Counted from the stretch's first letter, positions 16,462 to 25,716 are shown. The stretch is DNA of 64,000 bases from Pseudarthrobacter cellobiosi (GCF_023913755.1 NZ_JAMXBJ010000030.1:1-64000); one strand, 5' to 3'. The notes: generated by a model from the sequence alone, not told the origin. Numbers and translations are program-made.

Positions 16462-17623
16462 AGGCCGGGGCCTTCGCACCTTCCGCCTGGCGCTCCTCCA
16501 CCAGCGTGGACACGGCCGCGAACAGCGGGTGCTCCGGAGCGAGCCCCGTGATCCTGGCCGTGGCGTCTGCCGCCGATGAGGACGCCAGGATCTGCGCGAG
16601 CTCGGTGGACTCGGCGTCGGCGGGGTCGGTGAAGCGCAGGGCCGCGGCGATGGCACCCAGGAGCGCCTCGGGCACGATCCCGCGTTCGGCCAGTTCAGCC
16701 GCGGGGCCGATGAACCGTTCATGCCGGCTGAGCTTGCGCATCGGGGCGCGGCCCACCCGGTTCACGGTGTCCGGCAGGTGCGGGTTGGAGAACCGGACCA
16801 GGATCTTCTGGACGTAGGCTTCCTGCTCGTCGTTGTTGAAGCCGTGCTTGGCCACGAGAAGCTGCTTGGTTTCCTCCAGGACCGCGCGGACGTCTTCCGC
16901 GACGTCCTGGTCGGCCATGGCATCGGAGATCTTCTCCAGGCCGGCCTCGAACCCGAAGTACGCAGCGGAGGCGTGCCCGGTATTCACGGTGAAGAGCTTC
17001 CGCTCGATGTAGGGCGAGAGCTCGTCCACAAACGTTGCGCCCGGGATGACCGGCGCAGCATCGCCAAATGCCGTCCGATCGATGACCCACTCGTAGAACG
17101 TCTCCACGGTGACGTCCAGGCCCTGGCCCGGCGCCTGGTTGGGCACGATCCGGTCCACGGCGGTGTTCGCAAACACCGCGGCGTCGTCCAGGGAGCCGGC
17201 GGCTTCGTCCCAGAGCGCGGCGACTTCGGCCCGCAGGATGTCCGTGGCGTTGATGGCGTTCTCGCAAGCCATCACCTGCAGCGGCGCCAGCCCGGCGGCC
17301 CGCGCCGCGATGCCCTTGGTGATGGCGGGCGCCACGAACTTCAGGATGTGCGGCCCCACGGCGGTGGTGACGATATCCGCCGTCGCGATTTCCCGCACCA
17401 GCTCAGCTTCCTGCGTGCCGGAGTTCAGCGCCCGGAAGTTGTCCACCGTCCGGACGGTGGGGCTCTCCCCTACCTCGTGGACGTTGTAGCTGTCTGCTGC
17501 CGCCAACTGGTCGATGAGCGCCTCCGCGACATCCGCGAAGACCACCTCATAACCGGCCTGGTGCAGCAGCAGCCCAACAAAGCCTCGGCCGATGTTCCCC
17601 GCTCCGAAATGTACCGCTTTCAC
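16460..17623 (-). CDS. mtlD: Mannitol-1-phosphate 5-dehydrogenase
   Basis: The 387-residue enzyme oxidises mannitol 1-phosphate to fructose 6-phosphate with NAD. The Rossmann motif HFGAGNIGRGFVGLLL is at residues 5-20, and the central VDRIVPNQ and KLFTVNTGHASAAYFG blocks are those of the polyol dehydrogenase family. It overlaps the end of mtlA by one base, so the two are co-translated and act in sequence on imported mannitol. Confidence 0.95.
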   Translation of the reverse strand: MKAVHFGAGNIGRGFVGLLLHQAGYEVVFADVAEALIDQLAAADSYNVHEVGESPTVRTVDNFRALNSGTQEAELVREIATADIVTTAVGPHILKFVAPAITKGIAARAAGLAPLQVMACENAINATDILRAEVAALWDEAAGSLDDAAVFANTAVDRIVPNQAPGQGLDVTVETFYEWVIDRTAFGDAAPVIPGATFVDELSPYIERKLFTVNTGHASAAYFGFEAGLEKISDAMADQDVAEDVRAVLEETKQLLVAKHGFNNDEQEAYVQKILVRFSNPHLPDTVNRVGRAPMRKLSRHERFIGPAAELAERGIVPEALLGAIAAALRFTDPADAESTELAQILASSSAADATARITGLAPEHPLFAAVSTLVEERQAEGAKAPA

Positions 17624-19695
17624 TATGCGTTCACCTTTCCGAACAGCTCCAGGACTTCCTCAACGGACGTCGCCGCTTCCAGCTGGGCCACCTGGGCCTT
17701 GTTGGTGAAGACCTTCGCGATGGAGGACAGGATGTGCAGGTGTTCGTTATTGATGCCGGCCACGCCCACCACGAACTTGACCTGCTTGCCGTTCCAGTCG
17801 ATGCCGTCCGGGTAGCGGATCACGGACACCGCGGACTTCAGGATGTGGTCCTTGGCGGCGTTGGTGCCGTGCGGGATGGCCAGGAAGCTGCCCATGTAGG
17901 TGGACACGGATTCCTCGCGCTCGTGCATGGCCGCGAGGTAGCCCTCGTCCACGGCGCCGCGGGCCAGGAGGAGCTGGCCGGCTTCGTCGATGGCGGCATC
18001 GCGGGTGGTGGCGGTGCCGTTGAGGATGACGCTGTCGGCCACGAGGATGTCCGACGGCGCCGCCGTCTCCGCAGCCTCGGCTGGTGCCGTACCGCTGCCG
18101 GCGGCGGGTGCCGAATCCACCGGGGTACTGGCAACGTGCGCGCCGTGGCCGGCGGCAGTTGCGGCGCCGGCGGTACCGGCTGTAGCACCGGCGTCGGGCG
18201 TTGCGCCTTCAGTATTGTGCTCCTTGACCAGCTCCACAATCTCGTCGTACCGCGGGCTGTTCATGAAGTTATCCACCGAGAAGTGCGCGGCGCTGGACGT
18301 GACGGGCTTGGCGCGTTCGGTCAGGTCCTGGTGGGTGATCACAACATCGTAGGTGTCACTGAGGTTGGCGATCGCCGCATTGGTGACCTTGACGTCTGGG
18401 AAGCCGGCAGCCTTGATCTTGTTCCGCAGCACCGAGGCGCCCATGGCACTGGAGCCCATGCCGGCGTCGCAGGCGAACACGATGTTCTTGATGGGGCCGG
18501 CGAGGACAGCTGTGCCCACGCCTGCACCGGCGCCGGTCAGCACTGAGGAGACGGAGCTCTTTTTGCCCTTCATCGCTTCCATCTTGGACGTGGCGTCGTT
18601 CAGGTCCACCTCGTCGCTGTGCTTGGTGGTTTTCAGGATCACCGAGGCCACCAGGAACGATACCGTGGTGGCGAGCACCACCGCGAGGATCACTCCGACG
18701 TAGCTGTCACGGGAGGTCTGGGCGAACACGGCAATGATCGAGCCAGGCGCCGCCGGAGCGACGAGTCCGGAGTTGGTGATGGCCAGGGTGGCAATGCCGG
18801 TCATGCCGCCGGCGATCGCGGCCAGGATCAGCAGCGGGCGCATCAGGACGTACGGGAAGTAGATTTCGTGGATGCCGCCGAGGAAGTGGATGATCGCTGC
18901 GCCGGAGGCCGAACCCTTGGCAAGGCCCTTCCCGAAGAACATGTAGGCCAGCAGGATCCCCATGCCGGGACCGGGGTTGGCTTCGAGCAGGAACAGGATC
19001 GACTTGCCCTGCTCCAGCGACTGCTGGATGCCCAGCGGGGTCAGCACGCCGTGGTTGATGGCGTTGTTCAGGAACAGCACCTTGGCGGGCTCGATGAAAA
19101 TGCTGGTGAGCGGCAGCAGGCCGTTGTTGACCAGGAACTGGACCACGTTGCCGGCTCCGGTGCTGAAGGCCTGAACCAGCGGCGAGATGCCGTAGAAGCC
19201 CAGCATCGCCAGCAGCGCGCCCCAGATACCGGCCGAGAAGTTGTTGACCAGCATCTCGAAGCCCGGGCGGATCTTGCCCTCCCACAGGAGGTCGATCTTC
19301 TTCATGGTCCAGCCGCCCAAGGGGCCCATGATCATGGCGCCGATGAACATCGGGATGCCGGCGCCCACAATGACGCCCATGGTGCCAATGGCTCCCACCA
19401 CGCCGCCGCGGACGTCGTAGACCATCCGGCCGCCGGTGTAGGCGATCAGGAGCGGCAGCAGGTAGGTGATCATGGGGCCAACCAGGCCCACATTGGGTGC
19501 TCCTTCGGCGTTGGTGCCGAAGCCGCCCAAGGCCGGGACCGGGATCCAGCCCTTCTCAATGAAGAGGGCGGTGATGAGCCCCCACGCGATGAACGCGCCA
19601 ATGTTGGGCATGATCATGCCGGACAGGAACGTCCCGAACTTCTGGACGCCGACCCGCAGGCTGGTGCGGGGTTTCGCAACTGTCTCTGTTGCCAT
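17623..19695 (-). CDS. mtlA: PTS mannitol transporter, fused IIC-IIB-IIA
   Basis: The 690-residue protein imports mannitol and phosphorylates it. The IIC membrane domain occupies residues 1 to ~340 with the signature GGIHEIYFPYV. The IIB domain follows with phosphocysteine Cys409 in FACDAGMGSSAMG. An Ala/Gly/Pro-rich linker near 500-555 leads to the IIA domain with His609 in AIPHGTN. In many bacteria IIA is a separate protein, so the full fusion is worth noting. It lies in the order tetR-mtlA-mtlD and depends on the EI and HPr encoded just upstream on the other strand. Confidence 0.95.
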   Translation of the reverse strand: MATETVAKPRTSLRVGVQKFGTFLSGMIMPNIGAFIAWGLITALFIEKGWIPVPALGGFGTNAEGAPNVGLVGPMITYLLPLLIAYTGGRMVYDVRGGVVGAIGTMGVIVGAGIPMFIGAMIMGPLGGWTMKKIDLLWEGKIRPGFEMLVNNFSAGIWGALLAMLGFYGISPLVQAFSTGAGNVVQFLVNNGLLPLTSIFIEPAKVLFLNNAINHGVLTPLGIQQSLEQGKSILFLLEANPGPGMGILLAYMFFGKGLAKGSASGAAIIHFLGGIHEIYFPYVLMRPLLILAAIAGGMTGIATLAITNSGLVAPAAPGSIIAVFAQTSRDSYVGVILAVVLATTVSFLVASVILKTTKHSDEVDLNDATSKMEAMKGKKSSVSSVLTGAGAGVGTAVLAGPIKNIVFACDAGMGSSAMGASVLRNKIKAAGFPDVKVTNAAIANLSDTYDVVITHQDLTERAKPVTSSAAHFSVDNFMNSPRYDEIVELVKEHNTEGATPDAGATAGTAGAATAAGHGAHVASTPVDSAPAAGSGTAPAEAAETAAPSDILVADSVILNGTATTRDAAIDEAGQLLLARGAVDEGYLAAMHEREESVSTYMGSFLAIPHGTNAAKDHILKSAVSVIRYPDGIDWNGKQVKFVVGVAGINNEHLHILSSIAKVFTNKAQVAQLEAATSVEEVLELFGKVNA

Positions 19696-19744
19696 GTGCT
19701 TTCCTAACCGTCATTCCTGCTGCAGCGCAGGATGGGTCCGATAC

Positions 19745-20473
19745 TTACGACGACGTGCTGCTCGAGATTCGGTGAAGCCATTCGAGGAACAGTTTGAGTT
19801 CCGAGGTTGAGAGCTGGTCTGAGTGCGATGCCTGAAGCGCGGCATTCAGGGCAATCGCTGCCACCACCACCGAGGACTTTCCGGAGTCTTCCGGCGCGGC
19901 CCCTTCGGCTTGTGCCGCAGACACCGCAAAGATCATGGCGTCCCGGGTCATGATGGACAGTTCAAGGTTCCGTTCGGCGGCGGGTTCCGCAATCAGCATC
20001 AGGGTCACACCCACGTTGGCGGCCAGGATGGACCTGGCTGCTTCGCGCGGCTGGACGTCCAGCTGGCTCGCGGCCGCTGCCTTGTTCAGCATCTCCTCCA
20101 TCAGCGCCTCGGCATCGGCAACGATGGCGGGGCGGCTTTCCGGGCGGATATTGCCGAACATCACCAGGTACAGTTCCGGCTGCTTGAGCCCGAACTGGAC
20201 ATGGTTATCCCACATCCGCCGGATATCCTCCAGCGGGTTTCCGGACGGGGCGAAGTCCCTCTCGCCCGCAACGTACTCCTCAAAACCTGCGGCGACGACG
20301 GCGTCGAAAAGACCTTCCTTGTCACCGAAGTGGTGGTACAGGGTGGGCGCCGTAACCCCTGCCAGCTGCGTGATCTGGCGGGTGGACACGGATGCTCCCG
20401 CGGATTTTGCCAGCAACTCGGCCGCTGCACGCAGCAGACGCATTTTGGGGGGAAGCTGGCCATCCAAACTCAT
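19745..20473 (-). CDS. TetR family regulator of the mtl/pts region
   Basis: The 242-residue protein has an N-terminal TetR HTH (STRQITQLAGVTAPTLYHHFGDKEGLF at about 29-55) and a ligand domain. It is first in the tetR-mtlA-mtlD unit and divergent from ptsI. Known actinobacterial mannitol regulators are mostly of other families, so control of mtl here is inferred from position and from the perfect dyad at 20492-20506. TAGGGT ends 7 bases before the ATG, so it is probably leaderless. Confidence 0.88.
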   Translation of the reverse strand: MSLDGQLPPKMRLLRAAAELLAKSAGASVSTRQITQLAGVTAPTLYHHFGDKEGLFDAVVAAGFEEYVAGERDFAPSGNPLEDIRRMWDNHVQFGLKQPELYLVMFGNIRPESRPAIVADAEALMEEMLNKAAAASQLDVQPREAARSILAANVGVTLMLIAEPAAERNLELSIMTRDAMIFAVSAAQAEGAAPEDSGKSSVVVAAIALNAALQASHSDQLSTSELKLFLEWLHRISSSTSS

Positions 20474-20480
20474 AGCCGCT

Positions 20481-20526
20481 ACCCTATCACCTATAGCATT
20501 GCTATATGAACTGAATCACATACAAT
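20481..20526. promoter_or_regulatory. Back-to-back mtl/pts promoters over a perfect TetR-type dyad
   Basis: A perfect 15-bp dyad, TATAGCA-T-TGCTATA, lies at 20492-20506. Rightward, TTGCTA (20499-20504), a 16-bp spacer and TACAAT (20521-20526) form a ptsI promoter. Leftward, TTCATA (20510-20505), 18 bp and TAGGGT (20486-20481) form a tetR promoter. The dyad covers both -35 regions, so one bound repressor could shut both units. Confidence 0.65.
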
Positions 20527-20634
20527 TTTTTCAGGCACGTTTCCGCCCTCGCACACAGTGGTCGCGGCGGCCCCGGCATGGCGCCGGGATAAACCTAGGC
20601 GGGCCTGGCTACCGGCAGAGAACGAGGACCTTCA

Positions 20635-22320
20635 GTGCAGACCTTCCCAGGAGTTGGCGTCAGCCCCGGCCGCATCATCGGAACCGTCCGGCAGATGCCC
20701 AAACCGATCAGCGAACCCCCCGCAGGCGAGCAGCTGGCCGGCGGCACGTCAGCCGAAGAAGCCATCGCCGGGCTCAAGGCGGCAGCGGCCGCCGTCCATG
20801 ACGAGCTCAAAGCCCGCGCGGAAACCGCCAGTGGAGACGGTAAGGCCGTCCTGGAGGCCACGGCGTTGATGGCCAAGGACACCATGCTCCTGAAGAACGC
20901 CGCCAAGCTGATCGCCCGCGGCACCTCGGCGCAGCGCGCCATCTGGGAGGCCGGCGCCTCGGTCTCCGAAATGCTGCACAACCTCGGTGGCTACATGGCC
21001 GAACGCGCCACGGACGTCCTGGACGTCCGTGCCCGCATCGTGGCTGAGCTTCGGGGCGTGCCCGCCCCGGGCATCCCTTCCTCCTCCACGCCGTTCATCC
21101 TCGTGGCAGAGGACCTGGCACCCGCGGACACAGCCACGCTGGACCCCGAAAAGGTGCTGGCCCTCGTCACAGCCGGCGGCGGACCGCAGTCCCACACCGC
21201 CATCATTGCCCGCTCCCTCGGCCTGCCCGCCGTCGTCGCCGCCGCAGGCGTGGACGAACTGGCCGACAGCACCGAGGTGTTTGTGGACGGCGCGGCAGGC
21301 TCCATCACCGTGGACCCGGATGACGCCCAGCGCGCCGCAGCCGAGGCCTGGGCAACCAACGCGTCCCTGCTGGCCGTGTTTGAAGGCAACGGCACGACGG
21401 CGGATGGGCACCTGGTGCCACTCCTCGCCAATGTGGGCGGCGGCAAGGATGCCGTGGCCGCTGCCGGCCTCAACGCGCAGGGCGTGGGGCTCTTCCGCAC
21501 GGAATTCTGCTTCCTGGAGCGCGATACCGAACCGTCTGTGGAAGAGCAGGCAGCAGCGTACAAGAGCGTGTTTGACGCCTTCCCCGGCAAGAAGGTTGTC
21601 CTGCGCACGCTCGATGCCGGTGCCGACAAGCCGCTGCCGTTCCTCACCGACGCCACCGAGCCCAACCCGGCCCTCGGCGTCCGGGGCTACCGCACCGACT
21701 TCACCACGCCGGGTGTTCTGGAGCGCCAGCTGCAGGCGATCGCCCTCGCGGAGAAGGACTCGGAGGCTGACGTCTGGGTCATGGCCCCGATGATTTCCAC
21801 CGCGGAGGAGGCCGCCCATTTCGCCTCGATGTGCACCGCTGCCGGGATCACCAACCCGGGCGTCATGGTGGAGGTGCCGTCCGCAGCCCTGACCGCAGAA
21901 TCCATCCTGCGCGAGGTGGGCTTCGCCAGTCTGGGCACCAACGACCTCACCCAGTACGCCATGGCGGCGGACCGCCAGCTGGGCCCGCTCGCCAACCTGA
22001 ACACCCCGTGGCAGCCTGCCGTGCTGCGCCTGGTGGGATTGACGGTGGAAGGTTCCCGCGCGGAAGGCCACAACAAACCCGTGGGGGTCTGCGGTGAGGC
22101 GGCCGCTGACCCGGCCCTCGCCGTCGTACTTACCGGGCTTGGCGTCACCACCCTGTCCATGACCGCGCGGTCCCTTGCCGCCGTGGCCGCGGTGCTGAAG
22201 ACCGTCACGCTGGCTGAGGCGCAGCAGCTGGCCAAGCTGGCCCTGTCCGCGCCCAGCGCCACCGAAGCCAAGGCCTGGGTGCGGGAAAAACTGCCCGTCC
22301 TCGAAGAACTCGGCCTCTGA
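20635..22320 (+). CDS. ptsI: Phosphoenolpyruvate-protein phosphotransferase (PTS enzyme I)
   Basis: The 561-residue cytosolic enzyme takes the phosphate from PEP and gives it to HPr. The phosphohistidine His187 lies in GGGPQSHTAIIARS. The C-terminal PEP-binding barrel shows GVGLFRTEFCFLER, LRTLDAGADKPLPF, ASLGTNDLTQY and VGVCGEAAADP. GTG start with GAGG upstream. ptsH follows after 67 bp on the same strand. Confidence 0.95.
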   Translation: MQTFPGVGVSPGRIIGTVRQMPKPISEPPAGEQLAGGTSAEEAIAGLKAAAAAVHDELKARAETASGDGKAVLEATALMAKDTMLLKNAAKLIARGTSAQRAIWEAGASVSEMLHNLGGYMAERATDVLDVRARIVAELRGVPAPGIPSSSTPFILVAEDLAPADTATLDPEKVLALVTAGGGPQSHTAIIARSLGLPAVVAAAGVDELADSTEVFVDGAAGSITVDPDDAQRAAAEAWATNASLLAVFEGNGTTADGHLVPLLANVGGGKDAVAAAGLNAQGVGLFRTEFCFLERDTEPSVEEQAAAYKSVFDAFPGKKVVLRTLDAGADKPLPFLTDATEPNPALGVRGYRTDFTTPGVLERQLQAIALAEKDSEADVWVMAPMISTAEEAAHFASMCTAAGITNPGVMVEVPSAALTAESILREVGFASLGTNDLTQYAMAADRQLGPLANLNTPWQPAVLRLVGLTVEGSRAEGHNKPVGVCGEAAADPALAVVLTGLGVTTLSMTARSLAAVAAVLKTVTLAEAQQLAKLALSAPSATEAKAWVREKLPVLEELGL

Positions 22321-22387
22321 GCACACGCCTCTGACTAACCGCCCGCCGCTCTAGCCAGACACCAAGAAGCACCCACCAGGAGGAACA

Positions 22388-22666
22388 ATGCCCGAACGCA
22401 TCGCCACCATCGCCAGCCGCTCCGGCCTGCACGCGCGCCCCGCCGCACTGTTTGCGGAAGCCGCCGGAGACGTGGGAGTGGAGGTCACCATTGCCATGCA
22501 GGGCGACCCGGAGGACGACGCGCTGGACGCTTCGAGCATCCTGTCGCTGATGACCCTGGGCGCCGCCAAGGGCGATGTTGTAGTGCTCCGCGCTGAAGGT
22601 GACGGCGCCGACGCGGCACTGGATTCGCTGGTCAAGCTCCTGGAAACGGACCTCGACGCCGAATAG
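22388..22666 (+). CDS. ptsH: HPr phosphocarrier protein
   Basis: The 92-residue protein accepts phosphate on His15 (SGLHARPAALF) and passes it to IIA domains such as that of MtlA. The region DASSILSLMTLGA corresponds to the regulatory serine (Ser46) loop of Bacillus HPr, with serines at 49 and 50; no HPr kinase is seen here. AGGAGG lies right before the ATG. The palindrome at 22679-22744 follows and probably ends the pts transcript. Confidence 0.95.
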   Translation: MPERIATIASRSGLHARPAALFAEAAGDVGVEVTIAMQGDPEDDALDASSILSLMTLGAAKGDVVVLRAEGDGADAALDSLVKLLETDLDAE

Positions 22667-22678
22667 CTTCTGCTTCGC

Positions 22679-22744
22679 CGTTTCGATGGTTCCCTGCCGG
22701 ATCGACGCTCGCAAACAACTGGTGGGCAGGGAACCGTTGAAACG
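22679..22744. repeat. Intergenic inverted repeat, 20-bp arms, after ptsH
   Basis: Arms at 22679-22698 and 22725-22744 pair at 18 of 20 positions around a 26-base loop. It starts 12 bases past the ptsH stop and may act as its terminator. No other copy is seen in the window. Confidence 0.75.
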
Positions 22745-22782
22745 GGCGACGCCCAGGGCTCCCCCGAGAGTAGGTTCAGGGT

Positions 22783-23525
22783 ATGAACGAGCGTGCCGTC
22801 CCCATCCTGCCGTGCCGCCGCCTGGACGACGTGGCGCCGTTCTACGAAGCGCTCGGCTTCCAGGTCACGTCCGGCAGGAACGGCCGAATCCCTACATGTG
22901 CTTCACGCGTGGCGGTATCGACCTGCACTTTTTCGGGGTGGAAAGCTTCGAGCCCGAAAATTCGCTGGGCAGCGTGATCCTGCTGGTGCCGGACACCGGC
23001 CTGCTCTTCGACGAGTTCGCCGCGGGGCTGCGGGCCGCCTACGGAAAGTTGCCGATCTCTTGAATTCCGCGGATCACCCGCCCGCGCCGCAAGCAGGGCA
23101 CCACGGCCGGCTTTTCGGTGGTGGATCCGGGCGGCAACTGGCTGCGGGTGAGCGCACTCGGTGATTCCGAGAATGCCCCTGATGCCTCCGGGTCGGCTGG
23201 GGCTTCCGGGTCGGTGTCCGCTCCGGCGGAGCGGCTCGACCGGGTCCTGTTGAACGCGGCGCGGCAGGGCGACGCGCATGGCAGCGAGGCGACCGCAATC
23301 TCCGTGATCGAGGCTGGGCTCCAGCGGCATCCGGAGGCGACGGACGCCGAGAAGCTGCCGCTGCTGGTGTACCTCGCCGAGCTGCATGAGCGGACCGGCA
23401 ACCACTCGCTGGCCCCGTCTGTGCTGGACAGCGTCGGCGCCCTGGAACTCGACGCCGAGGCGCGGCAGGCGCTTGCAGCTGAGTTGGCGAATGCAGACGA
23501 GCTCCGCCGCGGACTCAAAACGTGA
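22783..23525 (+). pseudogene. VOC (glyoxalase/bleomycin-resistance fold) gene, frameshift plus nonsense
   Basis: The reading starts well (NERAVPILPCRRLDDVAPFYEALGFQVTSG) and then shifts frame near 22880-22885. Losing one base explains it, since the next frame reads RPNPYMCFTRGGIDLHFFGVE as expected for the family. That frame meets a TGA at 23061-23063 where family members would have Gly (LPIS-G-IPRITRPRRKQGT), then continues through VVDPGGNWLRVS to 23525. The C-terminal part is a helical tail of about 120 residues. TAGGTT lies 6 bases before the ATG. Either a recent pseudogene or two sequencing errors. Confidence 0.8.
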
Positions 23526-23610
23526 GATCTAGGCTTTTCGAAAGCCCGAAAGCCCGCCGAGACCTCACTCCTGAAAGTGCCTGCCGTGGCTGGAGTGCGG
23601 CGCGGGCGTC

Positions 23611-23702
23611 GGATTCTGCTCCATCATTCGCGCGTTCCGGAGAAGCGGCCGCGCCATTCCGGGGCCTGCCTTCGCGTGGATCGGAATGATTGAGCAGAAT
23701 CC
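23611..23702. repeat. Intergenic inverted repeat, 19-bp arms with long loop
   Basis: Arms at 23611-23629 and 23684-23702 pair at 18 of 19 positions around a 54-base GC-rich loop. A direct repeat GCGCGGGCGT flanks it on both sides (near 23600 and 23710). A short perfect hairpin GGCTTT-TCG-AAAGCC at 23532-23546 lies just upstream. The 269-base gap holds no gene I can support. Confidence 0.7.
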
Positions 23703-23794
23703 TCCGGAAGCGCGGGCGTGGGCGGGGGTCTGGGCTAGGCGAGGCCCGGATCGGATCGGATCAAGCCAGGAGGTGCTCGGGTTAGGCTTCTGGC

Positions 23795-24190
23795 ATGGCA
23801 CTCATAGCTCCACGCGTCACGGCTGGCCTGCCCGCCGACGACGCCCTGAACCTCGCGCGTTCCCTCCGGGACAGCAACGACATTACGGTCTTTGTGGACG
23901 GCACCGTCCACCGCCTCCCGGGTGAAGCGAGGGACGCCGTCGTGGACCTGCTCGCTCGGCTGAGCCGCGGCGAAGCGGTGACCGTCAGCAGCGTTGAGGA
24001 AATGCTCACCACCTCACAGGCTGCCGAACTCGCCGGGATTTCCCACACGTACCTGCGCAACATGACCGATCGCGGCGAGATCCCCGTGGAATACCGTGGC
24101 ACGCACCGCCGGATCAGGCTGGCGGCCATCATGGCCTGGCTGGACCGGCAGAAGAAGCTTGAACAGCAAGAGCAGCCAGAGCAGGCCTAG
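23795..24190 (+). CDS. Excisionase-type HTH DNA-binding protein (VapB/antitoxin-like, no toxin partner)
   Basis: The 131-residue protein has residues 65-120 reading LTTSQAAELAGISHTYLRNMTDRGEIP... RRIRLAAIMAWLDRQK, the MerR/excisionase winged HTH. The N-terminal half (ITVFVDGTVHRLPGEARDAVVDLLARLSRGE) is the pattern seen in antitoxins that normally precede a PIN-domain toxin. No PIN gene follows: only a tandem repeat and the convergent PucR gene. TAGGCT sits 6 bases before the ATG (leaderless). Confidence 0.8.
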   Translation: MALIAPRVTAGLPADDALNLARSLRDSNDITVFVDGTVHRLPGEARDAVVDLLARLSRGEAVTVSSVEEMLTTSQAAELAGISHTYLRNMTDRGEIPVEYRGTHRRIRLAAIMAWLDRQKKLEQQEQPEQA

Positions 24191-24225
24191 CTCCGGCGTG
24201 AGCTGGCTCAGACGTGGGCGGGTCC

Positions 24226-24255
24226 CGGGCGTTGGGTCCCCGGGCGTTGGGTCCC
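24226..24255. repeat. Perfect 15-bp tandem duplication
   Basis: CGGGCGTTGGGTCCC occurs twice in a row (24226-24240, 24241-24255) with a partial third copy before it. It lies between the convergent stops of the excisionase-like and PucR genes, where a PIN toxin gene might have been. Confidence 0.85.
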
Positions 24256-24265
24256 GGCGCGCGAG

Positions 24266-25483
24266 CTAGATCCGCGGGCGCGCCGCCCAGCGCCGCATTT
24301 TCAGTGCCGCATGGAGTTCCAGCCGGGGCATCCCCTTCAGCGGGTCCACGCCCAGGAGCTGCCGGATGCGGCCCAGCCGGTTGTAGACGCTGCTGCGGTG
24401 CAGGTGGAGTTTGGTGGCCACGTCCTGGACTGAGCCGTCGTTGTCATAAATGAGCTCAAGTACGGGGAGAAGCTCATCATTGCGGTCGTGGTCCTCCAGC
24501 ATCCGCACAAAAACGGACCCGGAGTCAGCCCAGGCGCCGGCTCCACCGCCCGCCGATGCGAGCAGTTGGTACACCCCGGTGGCACGGCAGTCCACCAGTT
24601 CGCCGAGCTGGGGGTCCACAGCTGCCGCCTGCGCCGCCATCCTGGACTGCCGGTAGGCCTCGGCAAGCTCGCGTGGCTTGGCAAAACCCTCGCTGATGCC
24701 CAGGATGATGCGGTGCACGGGCCGGCCCGAGCGTTTGGCCAGCTCCAGCTGGTAGTGGACCAGCACCTGGGCATGGTTGGCCCGGCCCACAGACTCACGG
24801 AACAGCACCACCGAATGGGTATCCGTGCCGGCGCTGAACAGCGCCACGTCCACTCCCACGGTGGCCTGCAGGGCGGCCGACCGGTGGATCAACGTGGAGG
24901 CGATGGGGTCCGGCCCGCCGGCCCAGCCATCAGCGTCGAGCACCGTGACCATCTGCCACGGCCCTTTGCCTTGGATTTCCTTCCAGCCTGCCACAGCGGC
25001 CACTGCGTTGGCCTCGCCGGAACAGGCGGCCAGGAACTCGCGTTCGCGGCCCCGCCGGAACTCGGACTCGGCAGTGTTGGAGTCCAGCAGCAGGGCGGAA
25101 AGCAGCTCGATCTCAGGGGTCACGTCCGGCAACTGGGAGAGGATCGCCGTCGGGCTTTCCTCTGCCGAGTCCTGCTGCACCCAGAGGTAGCCGACGCGGA
25201 AACCGCGCACCATCAGGGGAACACACACCCGGCCCAGCATCCCCAGCTCCTGGTTGGCCGGAATCGCTACCGGGCGGACGGCCGTAGCGATGCCGTGGGA
25301 AAGCTGCCAGGCGCTGACATCGGCCGGGACCCGCTTGCTCAACAGGAAGTTCACCCGGACCCGGTCCGCATGGGACTGGTTGGAACTATAAGCGAGCAGC
25401 AGGCCGTCCAGGTCCTCCAGCGACAGTCCCCGCCCAAGCTTCTGCGCCACCTGCTCCACCAGTTGTTCCACGTCCTGCTGCAT
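24266..25483 (-). CDS. PucR family transcriptional regulator (AdeR-like)
   Basis: The 405-residue regulator has a C-terminal PucR HTH ([29 protein letters not shown] near 355-385), preceded by a GGDEF-like central region. It is divergent from alanine dehydrogenase. In Bacillus a PucR-type protein, AdeR, activates ald, so the same role is likely here. TAGGGT ends 6 bases before the ATG, predicting a leaderless mRNA. Confidence 0.88.
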   Translation of the reverse strand: MQQDVEQLVEQVAQKLGRGLSLEDLDGLLLAYSSNQSHADRVRVNFLLSKRVPADVSAWQLSHGIATAVRPVAIPANQELGMLGRVCVPLMVRGFRVGYLWVQQDSAEESPTAILSQLPDVTPEIELLSALLLDSNTAESEFRRGREREFLAACSGEANAVAAVAGWKEIQGKGPWQMVTVLDADGWAGGPDPIASTLIHRSAALQATVGVDVALFSAGTDTHSVVLFRESVGRANHAQVLVHYQLELAKRSGRPVHRIILGISEGFAKPRELAEAYRQSRMAAQAAAVDPQLGELVDCRATGVYQLLASAGGGAGAWADSGSVFVRMLEDHDRNDELLPVLELIYDNDGSVQDVATKLHLHRSSVYNRLGRIRQLLGVDPLKGMPRLELHAALKMRRWAARPRI

Positions 25484-25638
25484 GGGGTAACCCTACTGCT
25501 CCGGCAGGCATCCGGGCGAACGAACAGCAGGCGACACCTGACGCCTTCACGCTGAACATTTGTCGACCCATGGAAGCAAAAATTACCGGAATGACGCGGA
25601 TCTCGCACGCCCCGGACCCTGCTTTCCTGTCAGTTGGG

Positions 25639-25668
25639 TCACAACCGGATTTATTCTGGAATCACAAC
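25639..25668 (+). promoter_or_regulatory. Direct repeat TCACAAC upstream of ald
   Basis: TCACAAC occurs at 25639-25645 and 25662-25668, a 23-bp step, about 50-80 bp before the ald start. Position and direct orientation fit activator half-sites for the divergent PucR protein. The sequence alone does not prove this. Confidence 0.35.
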
Positions 25669-25716
25669 TTCCCCCGCAATTTCGGGCCTACCTGGCCTGA
25701 GAATATGGAGCCACAA

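Noticed and set aside
20749..22326. 525-codon open frame antisense to ptsI
   Set aside because: Gly/His/Arg-rich shadow with no recognisable domain; ptsI is certain.
22679..22744. Riboswitch or structured RNA after ptsH
   Set aside because: Only a simple long stem is seen, with no known riboswitch core, and the downstream gene is a pseudogene with its own promoter.
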